DNA of 21,787 nt from an uncultured Bacteroidota bacterium (GTDB lineage Bacteria > Bacteroidota > Bacteroidia > B-17B0 > Aurantibacillaceae): assembly GCA_903923915.1 (NCBI GenBank), contig CAIXZI010000421.1, forward strand, positions 1-21,787. Reading direction: 5' to 3'. Below, one piece after another: positions 14,801 to 21,787 of this stretch. Numbering within the stretch: the first letter of the stretch is position 1; every line of letters starts with the position of its first letter. A program made the translations under genes and the position numbers. Below the pieces are notes generated by a model that worked only from the letters and a program-made list of their open reading frames with translations, ran no database searches and was not told where the DNA came from.

Positions 14801-17800
14801 TTAAACCCTTACCCCAATAACAGTAACATCATCTACCTGCTCTTGTGTGCCACGCCAATCTTCAAAAGATTTATTTAAAGCTTCTCGTTGTTCTGCTACC
14901 GGTTTATCACTAATGGCTACAAACAAAGCTTCTAATTGCTTGTGTTTATATTTTTTTCCTTTTGGCCCGCCAAATTGATCAGCATAACCATCCGTTAGCA
15001 AATACAACATATCATCTTTTTCTAATTGAAAACTATGATTGGTAAATGGTTTTTTTACATCGTCGGTAGAGCCGCTAATAGCTTGCTTATCTCCGTTTAT
15101 TTCTATAACAGAGCCTTTGCGTAAGATGTATAAATTGTTGTTGGCTCCGGCAAAATATAATTGGCGTGTTTGTGTATTTATAGCGCACATTACCATATCC
15201 ATACCATCGCGTATAATCTCGCCTTTTTGCTGGGCTTTTAAATTTTTCGGCAGCTCGCTATTTAAAAAAGTTAAAGCTTCTGCCGGCGTATTTATATCAT
15301 TATTCTTGATGGTTTGATTTAATAAGGTATTTCCTACAATACTCATTAATGCGCCCGGAACGCCATGCCCGGTGCAATCTATAACAGCCAGTACAACCAT
15401 GTTTGCGTTCTCGGCAGTATGTACTTGCGCCATCCAATAAAAATCGCCGCTAATAATAGCCTTGGGTTTATATAATACAAAATGATTATGCAAAGCTTTT
15501 TGCATTTCTTCGGGTGGTGGAAGTATGCTGCGTTGTATACGCTGCGCATAGTTAATACTATCTAATACTTCTTTATTTTTTTCTTCTAACAATTCTTTCT
15601 GACTAACCACTTCGGCAGTACGTTCAACCACAATATCTTCTAGCTCTTTTTGTTTTTTACGCAAAGCATTTGTTCTGTATCTAAAAAATGAAACAATGCT
15701 TGCTATAATAAACAGTACCGAGAAAACCCTAAACCACCACGTTTGCCACCAAGGTGGACGAATGGTAAAACTAAATGAAACAGGCTCACTCCAATAACCA
15801 TCTTTATTAACGGCACGTACTTTAAAAATATAATCCGCCGGAGATAAGTTGCTGTATATCGCATCTGTTTTTATAGTTGAAGGAACCCACTTCTCCTCTA
15901 AGCCTTCTAACTTATATTGATATAAAATTTTATCCTGACTTTTATAATTTATACCCACATACCCAAGTGAAATTCGGTTGTGATTGTATGGAAGTGAAAG
16001 TCCTTCGGGGATGCTGTACCACTTGCTTACACCATCTAGTTTTATATCTGTTTGATTTTTATCGGTTAAAAGCTTATCCCAATCAATATCCTGAAAATGC
16101 ACTTTTATATTTTTAAGATGCATGATGGGTGCCAGCTTGTCGGTAGCGTCTAATGCAGGATCATAGCGTGTAAGCATTTTGCCTGTACCCCACCAGATAA
16201 ATCCTTTTTTGTCTTCATAAGAAGAGTTTTGCAGCACATCGTTACCTAAAAAGCCGTCGTTAAGTTTATACACATGTGTGCTTATCTCATCTTTATCTAA
16301 TGAAGCCGCATCAATTTTAGTTAAGCCATTTTCTGTTCCAAGCCAAACGTTTCCTTGCATATCTTGCAAAATGCTCCATACTTTATCATTACTTAAACCA
16401 TTTTCTTCGGTATAACATGTAAATGTTTTTCCGTTGTATTTACACACTCCGCCACCGTCTGTACCAAACCAAAAAATTCCTTTATTATCTTGCATACTTG
16501 AGTAAACAGTATTGCTGGCAAGCCCTTCTTTTTCGGTTAACAGCGTAAATGTTTTTCCATCGTATTTGCATACGCCGCCTTCATCAGTTGTAAACCAAAG
16601 ATTGTTTTCTTTATCTTCTGTTATAGAATAAACAATGTCGCTGCTAAGTCCTTCTTCTTGCGCAAAGCGAGTAAATGTTTTTCCATCAAATTTACAAACC
16701 CCACCACCATTGGTTGCCATCCATAAATTATGATTATGATCTTCCAATAAGCTGTAAATTTTGTTACCGCTTAAGCCTTGCTCATCGGTATATTGATAAA
16801 ATTTTTCGCCATCAAACTTGCAAAGCCCGCCACCATTTGTACCAAACCACATGTTATGATCTTTGTCTTCGGCTATGCCCCAAACACGGTTACTTACAAG
16901 GCCTTGGTCGGTTGTGTAGCTATAATACTTTCCCTCATTGTACATGCAAACCCCGCCGCCATTAGTGCCATACCAAAGGTGATGATTGTGGTCTTCAAAC
17001 GTTTTGTAAACCGCACTATTACTTAAACCTTCTTTTTTTGTGATATGCGTAAAACAACTTTTATCATATTTGGTAACGCCATGCCCATCAGTACCAAACC
17101 AAAGATTGCCATTATTATCTTGCAATAAACTAAAAATAGAACTGCCGCTTAAACCTTCAAACTCTGTAAAACAAGTAAAGTTTACACCGTTAAATTTACA
17201 CACCCCCTGACTGTTACAACCAAACCAAACATTGCCATTTTTATCTTCTAAAATGGCATTAACCTCATTGCTCATTAAACCCGAGGCTTCGTTATAATTG
17301 GTAAATGTTTTACCCTTTAGTTTGCTTACTCCGTTGGCATCTGTGCCAAACCAAATGTTTCCGGCGTTATCGGCTAATATGGTTTGCACGGTGTTTCCGG
17401 CAAGCCCATCTTCTTCGGTATAAGATGTAAAGGTTTTTCCGTCAAATTTTAAAACGCCATCGCCATAAGAACCCAACCAAATATTATTTTCATTATCTAA
17501 GGCTAAACTAAAAATGTAGTTGCTGTTTAGGCCATTATCTTTATTATAATATTTAAAATCAGTGCCATTATAAACGCACACGCCGCCGCCCGCAGTACCA
17601 AACCAAATGTTATGGTCTTTATCTTCTAACATGCTCCAAACAGCATTGTTTATTAAGCCTTCTTTTTCAGAGAAAATAGTAAAGTTTATGCCGTTGTATT
17701 TACACACGCCGCCGCCGTCGGTACCAAACCAAATATTGCCTTCATGATCTTCTAATATACTTACTACAAAATTGTTGGGCAACCCTTGTTTTTCGGTATA

Positions 17801-18352
17801 ATGTGTAAAATCGCTTCCATCATATTTACAAACCCCGCCACCGCCTGTACCAAACCAAATGTTGCCATTACGATCTTGTAACATACAACGTATATAGGAT
17901 GAACTTAGTCCTTGTTCAATATCGTAAAATTTAAGTCCAAGTGGATTTTGTTCTCGCATGCCCGGTGCTTTTGCAACAACCGTTTTAGGATTTAGACAAG
18001 GAACGATTCTGGCAGATGCCTTTACTGTTTTTGAATTAACGCCCGAAAGTATATTTCCTTCTACATTGCGTATGGTTTTAAAACTGCCAATATCATGTAT
18101 GTTGTTAAAACCATTGGTAACTTCGGGTTTGCCGGCTTTTACAATAGTAGGTTTTCCGGCCTCAACTACCTTGCCTGTTACAGGAAAGGGCTTGCCGGTA
18201 ATAAGTGTATCTACATTAGATTTTGAAACAGAATCGGTTGAAACCCGAGTAGCTGTTTCTTTATTTTTTTGCTGAGAATTGTTTGTACACGAAAAAACAA
18301 AAAGCAGTAGAAGACAAGAAATAAAACAGGTATGTAATTTATTTTTCTGCAT
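14801..18352 (-). CDS. Sensor protein with 14 propeller repeats, Y_Y_Y domain and SpoIIE-type PP2C phosphatase
   Basis: Membrane sensor of 1183 residues. An N-terminal hydrophobic segment ends in VFSC (C22), a possible lipobox. After a GKP-rich linker come 14 two-component-regulator-propeller repeats (about 148-732), with W-containing strands at residues 165, 207 and so on every 42 residues to 669; the last blade, at 719, follows after an 8-residue insertion. Fourteen blades suit two seven-bladed propellers. Next are a Y_Y_Y domain (about 795-865), one TM segment (873-891), a coiled coil (893-933) and the SpoIIE/PP2C domain (935-1183) with metal-site motifs SGDFYW (D970), VIDCTGHGVPGALMS (D991), LTDGYADQ (D1121) and VDDVTVIGVRV (D1174, D1175). 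It most likely senses an extracytoplasmic ligand and dephosphorylates a cytoplasmic Ser/Thr-phosphorylated partner. A TACTTTTA box lies 10 nt before the ATG. Confidence 0.93.
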   Translation of the reverse strand: MQKNKLHTCFISCLLLLFVFSCTNNSQQKNKETATRVSTDSVSKSNVDTLITGKPFPVTGKVVEAGKPTIVKAGKPEVTNGFNNIHDIGSFKTIRNVEGNILSGVNSKTVKASARIVPCLNPKTVVAKAPGMREQNPLGLKFYDIEQGLSSSYIRCMLQDRNGNIWFGTGGGGVCKYDGSDFTHYTEKQGLPNNFVVSILEDHEGNIWFGTDGGGVCKYNGINFTIFSEKEGLINNAVWSMLEDKDHNIWFGTAGGGVCVYNGTDFKYYNKDNGLNSNYIFSLALDNENNIWLGSYGDGVLKFDGKTFTSYTEEDGLAGNTVQTILADNAGNIWFGTDANGVSKLKGKTFTNYNEASGLMSNEVNAILEDKNGNVWFGCNSQGVCKFNGVNFTCFTEFEGLSGSSIFSLLQDNNGNLWFGTDGHGVTKYDKSCFTHITKKEGLSNSAVYKTFEDHNHHLWYGTNGGGVCMYNEGKYYSYTTDQGLVSNRVWGIAEDKDHNMWFGTNGGGLCKFDGEKFYQYTDEQGLSGNKIYSLLEDHNHNLWMATNGGGVCKFDGKTFTRFAQEEGLSSDIVYSITEDKENNLWFTTDEGGVCKYDGKTFTLLTEKEGLASNTVYSSMQDNKGIFWFGTDGGGVCKYNGKTFTCYTEENGLSNDKVWSILQDMQGNVWLGTENGLTKIDAASLDKDEISTHVYKLNDGFLGNDVLQNSSYEDKKGFIWWGTGKMLTRYDPALDATDKLAPIMHLKNIKVHFQDIDWDKLLTDKNQTDIKLDGVSKWYSIPEGLSLPYNHNRISLGYVGINYKSQDKILYQYKLEGLEEKWVPSTIKTDAIYSNLSPADYIFKVRAVNKDGYWSEPVSFSFTIRPPWWQTWWFRVFSVLFIIASIVSFFRYRTNALRKKQKELEDIVVERTAEVVSQKELLEEKNKEVLDSINYAQRIQRSILPPPEEMQKALHNHFVLYKPKAIISGDFYWMAQVHTAENANMVVLAVIDCTGHGVPGALMSIVGNTLLNQTIKNNDINTPAEALTFLNSELPKNLKAQQKGEIIRDGMDMVMCAINTQTRQLYFAGANNNLYILRKGSVIEINGDKQAISGSTDDVKKPFTNHSFQLEKDDMLYLLTDGYADQFGGPKGKKYKHKQLEALFVAISDKPVAEQREALNKSFEDWRGTQEQVDDVTVIGVRV
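16148..17905 (-). repeat. In-gene tandem repeats of 126 bp (propeller-coding)
   Basis: The propeller part of the phosphatase gene is built of diverged tandem units of 126 bp, one per 42-residue blade. Conserved stretches coding for WFGT, GGGVCKY and the Gly-Leu end of each blade recur in register. Units differ at many codons, so this is old duplication with divergence rather than a fresh expansion. Confidence 0.85.
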
Positions 18353-18362
18353 GAATAAAGAC

Positions 18363-18370
18363 TAAAAGTA
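18363..18370 (-). promoter_or_regulatory. Predicted -7 box of the phosphatase-sensor gene
   Basis: The minus strand reads TACTTTTA, one mismatch from TAnnTTTG, 10 nt before the ATG at 18352. It lies in the 86-bp gap after pdhB, so the sensor can be transcribed separately from pdhB. No -33 box is evident. Confidence 0.35.
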
Positions 18371-18438
18371 ATAAAAATCGACCATAACTTAGTCGTTTAA
18401 AAACATAAAATCCTTACAGGTATTCGTCGAATGTATAA

Positions 18439-19419
18439 TTAAGCCTTATACATTACCTCTTTTACCACCTTAACCGTTTTAGCAACGTTTGGCAAAGATT
18501 CTTCAATTAAGGTTGGCGCATAAGGCAAAGGCACATCAGCAGTTGTAATGCGGCGAATAGGCGCATCTAAATAATCGAATGCATTTTTTTGCACCATATA
18601 TGTAATCTCTGAAGAGATACTTGCCAAAGGCCAAGCTTCTTCTACAATTACTAAACGATTTGTTTTTTTAACCGAGTTGATAATCGCATCATAATCAATT
18701 GGGCGAACGGTGCGTAAATCAATTACTTCTGCACTAATGCCTTCTTTTTCTAATTCTTCGGCAGCTTTTAAAGCCACTTTGGTAATTTTTCCGAAGGTAA
18801 CAATGGTAACATCTGTACCCGCTCTTTTTACATCGGCAACACCAATAGGTATAATATATTCGCCTTCCGGAATTTCTCCTTTGTCGCCATACATTTGCTC
18901 ACTCTCCATAAAAATAACAGGGTCGTTATCACGAATAGCCGATTTCATTAATCCTTTTGCATCATATGGATTAGAAGGCACAACTACCTTTAAACCTGGA
19001 CAATTTGCATACCAGTTTTCAAACGCTTGACTGTGCTGTGCGCCAAGCTGTCCGGCAGAAGCCGTTGGGCCGCGAAACACAATAGGACAGCTATATTGGC
19101 CGCCACTCATGCTATACATTTTTGCGGCAGAATTTATAATTTGATCTATAGCAACTAACGAAAAATTAAAGGTCATAAACTCCACAATGGGGCGTAAACC
19201 ATTCATCGATGCGCCAATCGCAATACCCGCAAAGCCAAGCTCAGCAATAGGTGTATCAATTACACGTTTTGCACCAAACTCGGCAAGCATACCTTTACTT
19301 ACTTTATAAGCACCGTTATATTCGGCCACTTCTTCGCCCATTAAAAATATTTTGTCGTCACGACGCATTTCTTCGCTCATGGCTTCACGTAAGGCTTCAC
19401 GAAATTCAACTGTTTTCAT
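18439..19419 (-). CDS. pdhB: Pyruvate dehydrogenase E1 component, beta subunit
   Basis: Beta chain of the thiamine-diphosphate-dependent alpha2-beta2 E1 enzyme, which decarboxylates pyruvate and loads the acetyl group onto E2 lipoyl domains. It is 326 residues, full length. Characteristic segments are the start MKTVEFREALREAMSEEM, FLMGEEVAEYNGAYKVSKGM (25-44), the DTPIAELGFAGIAIGAS cofactor-activating region (55-71, glutamate E59), the QLGAQHSQAFENWYANCPGL loop (about 123-142) and the C-terminal APTLIEESLPNV. Branched-chain 2-oxoacid dehydrogenase beta subunits are close relatives, but this pattern is the pyruvate type in Bacteroidota. pdhA and the E2 gene are not adjacent, so the gene stands alone, with its own TACATTTG box 18 nt before the ATG. 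Confidence 0.92.
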   Translation of the reverse strand: MKTVEFREALREAMSEEMRRDDKIFLMGEEVAEYNGAYKVSKGMLAEFGAKRVIDTPIAELGFAGIAIGASMNGLRPIVEFMTFNFSLVAIDQIINSAAKMYSMSGGQYSCPIVFRGPTASAGQLGAQHSQAFENWYANCPGLKVVVPSNPYDAKGLMKSAIRDNDPVIFMESEQMYGDKGEIPEGEYIIPIGVADVKRAGTDVTIVTFGKITKVALKAAEELEKEGISAEVIDLRTVRPIDYDAIINSVKKTNRLVIVEEAWPLASISSEITYMVQKNAFDYLDAPIRRITTADVPLPYAPTLIEESLPNVAKTVKVVKEVMYKA

Positions 19420-19437
19420 AATCAGAAATTAGAGCAA

Positions 19438-19445
19438 CAAATGTA
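19438..19445 (-). promoter_or_regulatory. Predicted -7 box of pdhB
   Basis: The minus strand reads TACATTTG, a full match to TAnnTTTG, 18 nt before the pdhB ATG. The nearest TTTG upstream is only 13 nt away rather than about 19, so the -33 part is weak. Confidence 0.5.
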
Positions 19446-19466
19446 ATAAATTTTCATTCAAAACTT

Positions 19467-19604
19467 GGGCGTTCCAGCGATTACGCCGTCGGGCTTTCCG
19501 CTGCAATCTTTTAGGATTACCTAAAAGGATTTTCGCTACCAAATGCTTTTTAGCATTCAGCGAAACCAAAATGAAAACTAAAACGATGAGCTAATCCCTA
19601 ACGC
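19467..19604. repeat. Structured intergenic repeat with two hairpins between pdhB and pth
   Basis: The stretch begins GGGCGTTCC, passes through CGGGCTTTCCGCTGCAATC and ends ATCCCTAACGC, a pattern I recall as a widespread non-coding repeat in Bacteroidota genomes. It contains one 8-bp hairpin, CTTTTAGG (19508-19515) with CCTAAAAG (19520-19527) and loop ATTA, and a nested one, TTTCGCT (19531-19537) with AGCGAAA (19559-19565) enclosing AATGCT (19542-19547) paired with AGCATT (19552-19557). It fills most of the 219-bp divergent gap. No ORF with coding character lies in it. Confidence 0.6.
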
Positions 19605-19622
19605 AACATTAATTTTTAATTC

Positions 19623-19630
19623 TAAATTTG
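19623..19630 (+). promoter_or_regulatory. Predicted -7 box of pth; leaderless start
   Basis: TAAATTTG, a full match to TAnnTTTG, ends 8 nt before the pth ATG, so the transcript would begin at or within a few bases of the start codon. No clear -33 TTTG is present at 18-20 nt upstream. Confidence 0.5.
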
Positions 19631-19638
19631 TAAATACA

Positions 19639-20205
19639 ATGAGCAAGTTTTTAATAGCAGGATTAGGAAATATTGGCGAGGAGTATGCCGAAACCCGCCA
19701 TAATATTGGCTTTAAAATAGCCGACGAGCTGGCCAATGATGCGGGCACTTTATTTAGAAATGACAGACTTGCCAGCGTGGCCGAGTTTAAATATAAAGGC
19801 CGACAAATTATTTTAATTAAGCCAACTACGTTTATGAATTTAAGTGGAAAGGCAATTAACTATTGGCTTCAGGCTGAAAAAATACCGGTAGAAAATTTAA
19901 TGGTATTGGTAGATGAACTTGCTTTTCCGTTTGGGCAAATACGCATACACCCAAAAGGCAGCGATGGCGGGCATAATGGGTTAAAAGACATACAAGCAAC
20001 CTTAAATACACAAAATTATACACGTTTGCGTTTTGGTATTGCCAATGTATTTAGCAAAGGCAAACAAGTTGATTATGTGCTTGGCAAATGGAATGAAGAA
20101 GAACGTAAAACGCTGAACGAAAGAATTAAAACTTCTGCCGATGCCGTAAAAAGCTTTGTGTTTGCCGGCTTGCCAATGACCATGAATGCCTTTAACAGCA
20201 AGTAA
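19639..20205 (+). CDS. pth: Peptidyl-tRNA hydrolase
   Basis: Cytoplasmic esterase that releases tRNA from prematurely dropped peptidyl-tRNA; essential in most bacteria. It is 188 residues, the normal length. The Pth active-site residues are all present: N11 (GLGNIGEEY), catalytic H21 in TRHNIGF, N67 in PTTFMNLSGKA, D92 in VDELAFPFG, and N113 in GSDGGHNGLKDI. The usual DDLALP segment reads VDELAFP here, a mild variation that keeps the catalytic aspartate. A TAAATTTG box ends 8 nt before the ATG. The next gene overlaps its last 20 bases if that gene's first ATG is used. The ctc/rplY gene that often accompanies pth is absent here. Confidence 0.95.
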   Translation: MSKFLIAGLGNIGEEYAETRHNIGFKIADELANDAGTLFRNDRLASVAEFKYKGRQIILIKPTTFMNLSGKAINYWLQAEKIPVENLMVLVDELAFPFGQIRIHPKGSDGGHNGLKDIQATLNTQNYTRLRFGIANVFSKGKQVDYVLGKWNEEERKTLNERIKTSADAVKSFVFAGLPMTMNAFNSK

Positions 20206-21577
20206 TTTGAAGAATAAAAACATAGTATCGCTTGCAGTTATTTTAATTTCTGTTTTAAGTGCGTTGTTTTTTATTGTACTTTTTTCTTCCGTTCGTTGCG
20301 AGCCGGATGATATGATTATTAGTTTAGAAATCAGAGATGGTTCTTTTCTAAAAGCATTTTTAGATAGACATAATTTCTATTCTTTCAGGCCTGTTTATAC
20401 ATTGGGGGCATTTGCTACCATAGGCTATTCAGGCAATCCGGCTAATTATCCCATAAGCATATTTATTTTTTACGTAGGTGTTTACACCTTGTTTTTATTT
20501 TCTATTTATAAACTTTTGCAGAAAACATTTTCTTTAAAAAATCAATCTCTATTGGATAAATGTTTGTTGCTGAGTTTATCAAATATTTTAATCATCTGTC
20601 TTTACTTTTTAACTACAGAGCGTATTGAAATTTTCGGCTGGGTATCAGCATCTATCATTCATTTGGTTCCAATAGCTTTTATTTTTTTTAGCGCATGGCT
20701 TATTATAAAAAAGAATAAAAAAACAGATTATCTTTTATTGATAATAGCTGCCGCCTTTATTGCAGGAGGTGCTGAACATATTGCTGCATCTATTATTACA
20801 AGTATATTGGGTATTTCTATAGTCGTTTTTTATGTAAACAGAAAGAACAAAAGTTTCTATACCACAAACAAACCTCAAATTATTAAAACTGCTTTTTTTA
20901 CTGTCATACTTAGTTTGTTTTTGCTTGTATGTGTTTCTAATCCCGGCGTGGGCTTGCATTACAACGAGGTACATCAGCAGTCGGATGGTTTTGCTGCACA
21001 TCATACTGTAAATATTTTGGATGCAATCAAAATGTTTTGCAAACCTCAAAAATTAATCGGACTTGTTTTTTTAATTTCATTTTGGTTCTTGTTTCAAAAC
21101 GCATTTCAAATCACAGGCAAAAAAATTAGACTTACTTATTTTGCAATAATTGTTTGTTGTGTGATGGGAGTAACTACAGTAGCAAGCATTTTAGCCTACC
21201 ATACACTTTCTGTTGGCCGAATTTGGTTTGCGTTTGATGTAGCTCTTTTTGTTTTGTTGAGTGCCTGTATTATTAAATTCATCGACCGATTAAAAATTAA
21301 TATTGGAATTTTATACGCTGGCGCAGGTATGTTTTTAATCACACTTACTTTGTTTGATATCCGCCATATTCCGGCATTGTTAAATTTTTCATCTCAACAC
21401 GATAAACTAATTTATTCCCTACAACAAAAACCAGCTGAAGAAACTATTGTACTTCAAAGCTTCCCAAACCCCGATTTAACAAATCAGGTAGAGCTAAGCG
21501 CCGACCCAAACAACGATGTAAACCAGCTGTTTTGCCGCTTTTATAATATAAAGGCAAAAGTTTCCGTAAAAAAATAG
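20186..21577 (+). CDS. Polytopic inner-membrane protein of unknown function (DUF6056/GT-C-like)
   Basis: Integral membrane protein of 463 residues with about ten or eleven hydrophobic segments, at roughly 13-34, 90-110, 126-143, 154-174, 182-217 (probably two), 235-251, 288-306, 316-338, 347-366 and 372-391, and a short C-terminal soluble tail. The first loop has CEPDDM (38-43); acidic residues there are typical of GT-C glycosyltransferases that use lipid-linked sugars, and the IEIFGWVSASIIHLVPIAF segment resembles DUF6056 proteins. Both are impressions from pattern, not proof. ATG 20186 overlaps pth by 20 nt; the TTG at 20207, one base after the pth stop, is an equally reasonable start. It has no promoter of its own that I can see and is probably cotranscribed with pth. 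Confidence 0.7.
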   Translation: MPLTASNLKNKNIVSLAVILISVLSALFFIVLFSSVRCEPDDMIISLEIRDGSFLKAFLDRHNFYSFRPVYTLGAFATIGYSGNPANYPISIFIFYVGVYTLFLFSIYKLLQKTFSLKNQSLLDKCLLLSLSNILIICLYFLTTERIEIFGWVSASIIHLVPIAFIFFSAWLIIKKNKKTDYLLLIIAAAFIAGGAEHIAASIITSILGISIVVFYVNRKNKSFYTTNKPQIIKTAFFTVILSLFLLVCVSNPGVGLHYNEVHQQSDGFAAHHTVNILDAIKMFCKPQKLIGLVFLISFWFLFQNAFQITGKKIRLTYFAIIVCCVMGVTTVASILAYHTLSVGRIWFAFDVALFVLLSACIIKFIDRLKINIGILYAGAGMFLITLTLFDIRHIPALLNFSSQHDKLIYSLQQKPAEETIVLQSFPNPDLTNQVELSADPNNDVNQLFCRFYNIKAKVSVKK

Positions 21578-21584
21578 TATTACG

Positions 21585-21592
21585 TATATTTG
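21585..21592 (+). promoter_or_regulatory. Predicted -7 box of dnaG
   Basis: TATATTTG, a full match to TAnnTTTG, ends 7 nt before the TTG start of dnaG. TTTC at 21561-21564, 20 nt upstream, is a one-mismatch -33 candidate. Transcription would start at or next to the TTG, giving a leaderless dnaG message. Confidence 0.5.
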
Positions 21593-21599
21593 ATACCCC

Positions 21600-21787
21600 T
21601 TGATACCAAAAGATACTGTAGATAAAATTGTTGAAACCGCTCGCGTGGAAGAAGTGGTTGGCGATTTTATTACCCTTAAAAAACGTGGCGCTAATTTGCT
21701 TGGGCTTTGTCCGTTTCATGGCGAGAAAAGTCCGTCGTTTACTGTGTCACCTTCCAAAGGAATTTACAAATGTTTTGGTTGTGGTAA
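21600..21787 (+). CDS. dnaG: DNA primase DnaG, N-terminal part (cut by window edge), TTG start
   Basis: First 62 codons of the replicative primase, which makes RNA primers at the fork with the DnaB helicase. The translation begins (TTG read as Met) MIPKDTVDKIVETARVEEVV and continues with GDFITLKKRGANLLGLCPFH, then the CHC2 zinc-finger residues C37, H40, C58 and C61 (C-x2-H-x17-C-x2-C) around EKSPSFTVSPSKGIYKCFGC. The start is constrained: an in-frame TGA lies at 21591-21593, only two codons upstream, and the MIP start matches other Bacteroidota primases as I know them, so TTG at 21600 is the only likely initiator. The gene begins 22 nt after the membrane protein stop and runs off the right edge. 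Confidence 0.93.
   Translation, partial: MIPKDTVDKIVETARVEEVVGDFITLKKRGANLLGLCPFHGEKSPSFTVSPSKGIYKCFGCG

Noticed and set aside
16148..17905. 126-bp tandem repeats as a CRISPR or satellite array
   Set aside because: The units are coding, in frame and diverged at many codons, each encoding a propeller blade; there are no spacers.

Overview
The window is AT-rich, gene-dense chromosomal DNA from a member of the Bacteroidota. The supporting signs are a type IX secretion (T9SS) sorting domain, a DUF4175 protein, an RprXY-type two-component pair, a nuclease-family/UVR fusion next to etfBA, and promoters of the Bacteroidota type (TTTG, about 19 nt, TAnnTTTG) with no clear Shine-Dalgarno sequences. 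I found no rRNA, tRNA, CRISPR array, transposase, phage gene or integrase. Most of the region looks like ordinary core genome.

Layout. 1-4270, minus strand: one run transcribed as etfB, etfA, BFN/UVR protein, bioD, bioA, with bioA running off the left edge. It joins electron-transfer flavoprotein to two late biotin-synthesis enzymes. 4441-6734, plus strand: a divergent histidine kinase/response regulator pair. 6752-7795, minus strand: ybeY, enclosed by two inverted copies of a short palindromic repeat, then an RsbW-like ATPase gene. 7852-10656, minus: a large secreted T9SS protein with propeller blades; its upstream region holds three copies of a 9-bp motif phased at 21 bp, ahead of a further palindromic repeat. 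10868-14380, minus: DUF4175 membrane/coiled-coil protein. 14459-14794, plus: YbjQ. 14801-18352, minus: a giant sensor with two predicted seven-bladed propellers joined to a SpoIIE-type PP2C phosphatase. 18439-19419, minus: pyruvate dehydrogenase E1 beta. 19639 to the end, plus: pth, a polytopic membrane protein, and the first 62 codons of dnaG.

How the genes relate. EtfBA accepts electrons from acyl-CoA and other dehydrogenases, and PdhB makes acetyl-CoA. BioA and BioD supply the biotin used by acyl-CoA carboxylases. YbeY, Pth and DnaG belong to RNA, translation and replication housekeeping. The SpoIIE phosphatase and the RsbW-like ATPase are the two enzyme types of a partner-switching pathway, but no STAS antagonist or sigma factor gene is present here, so a link between them is only inferred.

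The least expected signals are in the non-coding DNA: start codons only 7-8 nt after a TAnnTTTG box (histidine kinase, pth, dnaG), which suggests leaderless transcripts; the repeat pair around ybeY; the 21-bp phased motif; and a structured repeat between pdhB and pth. I did not find a clearly new multi-gene system.
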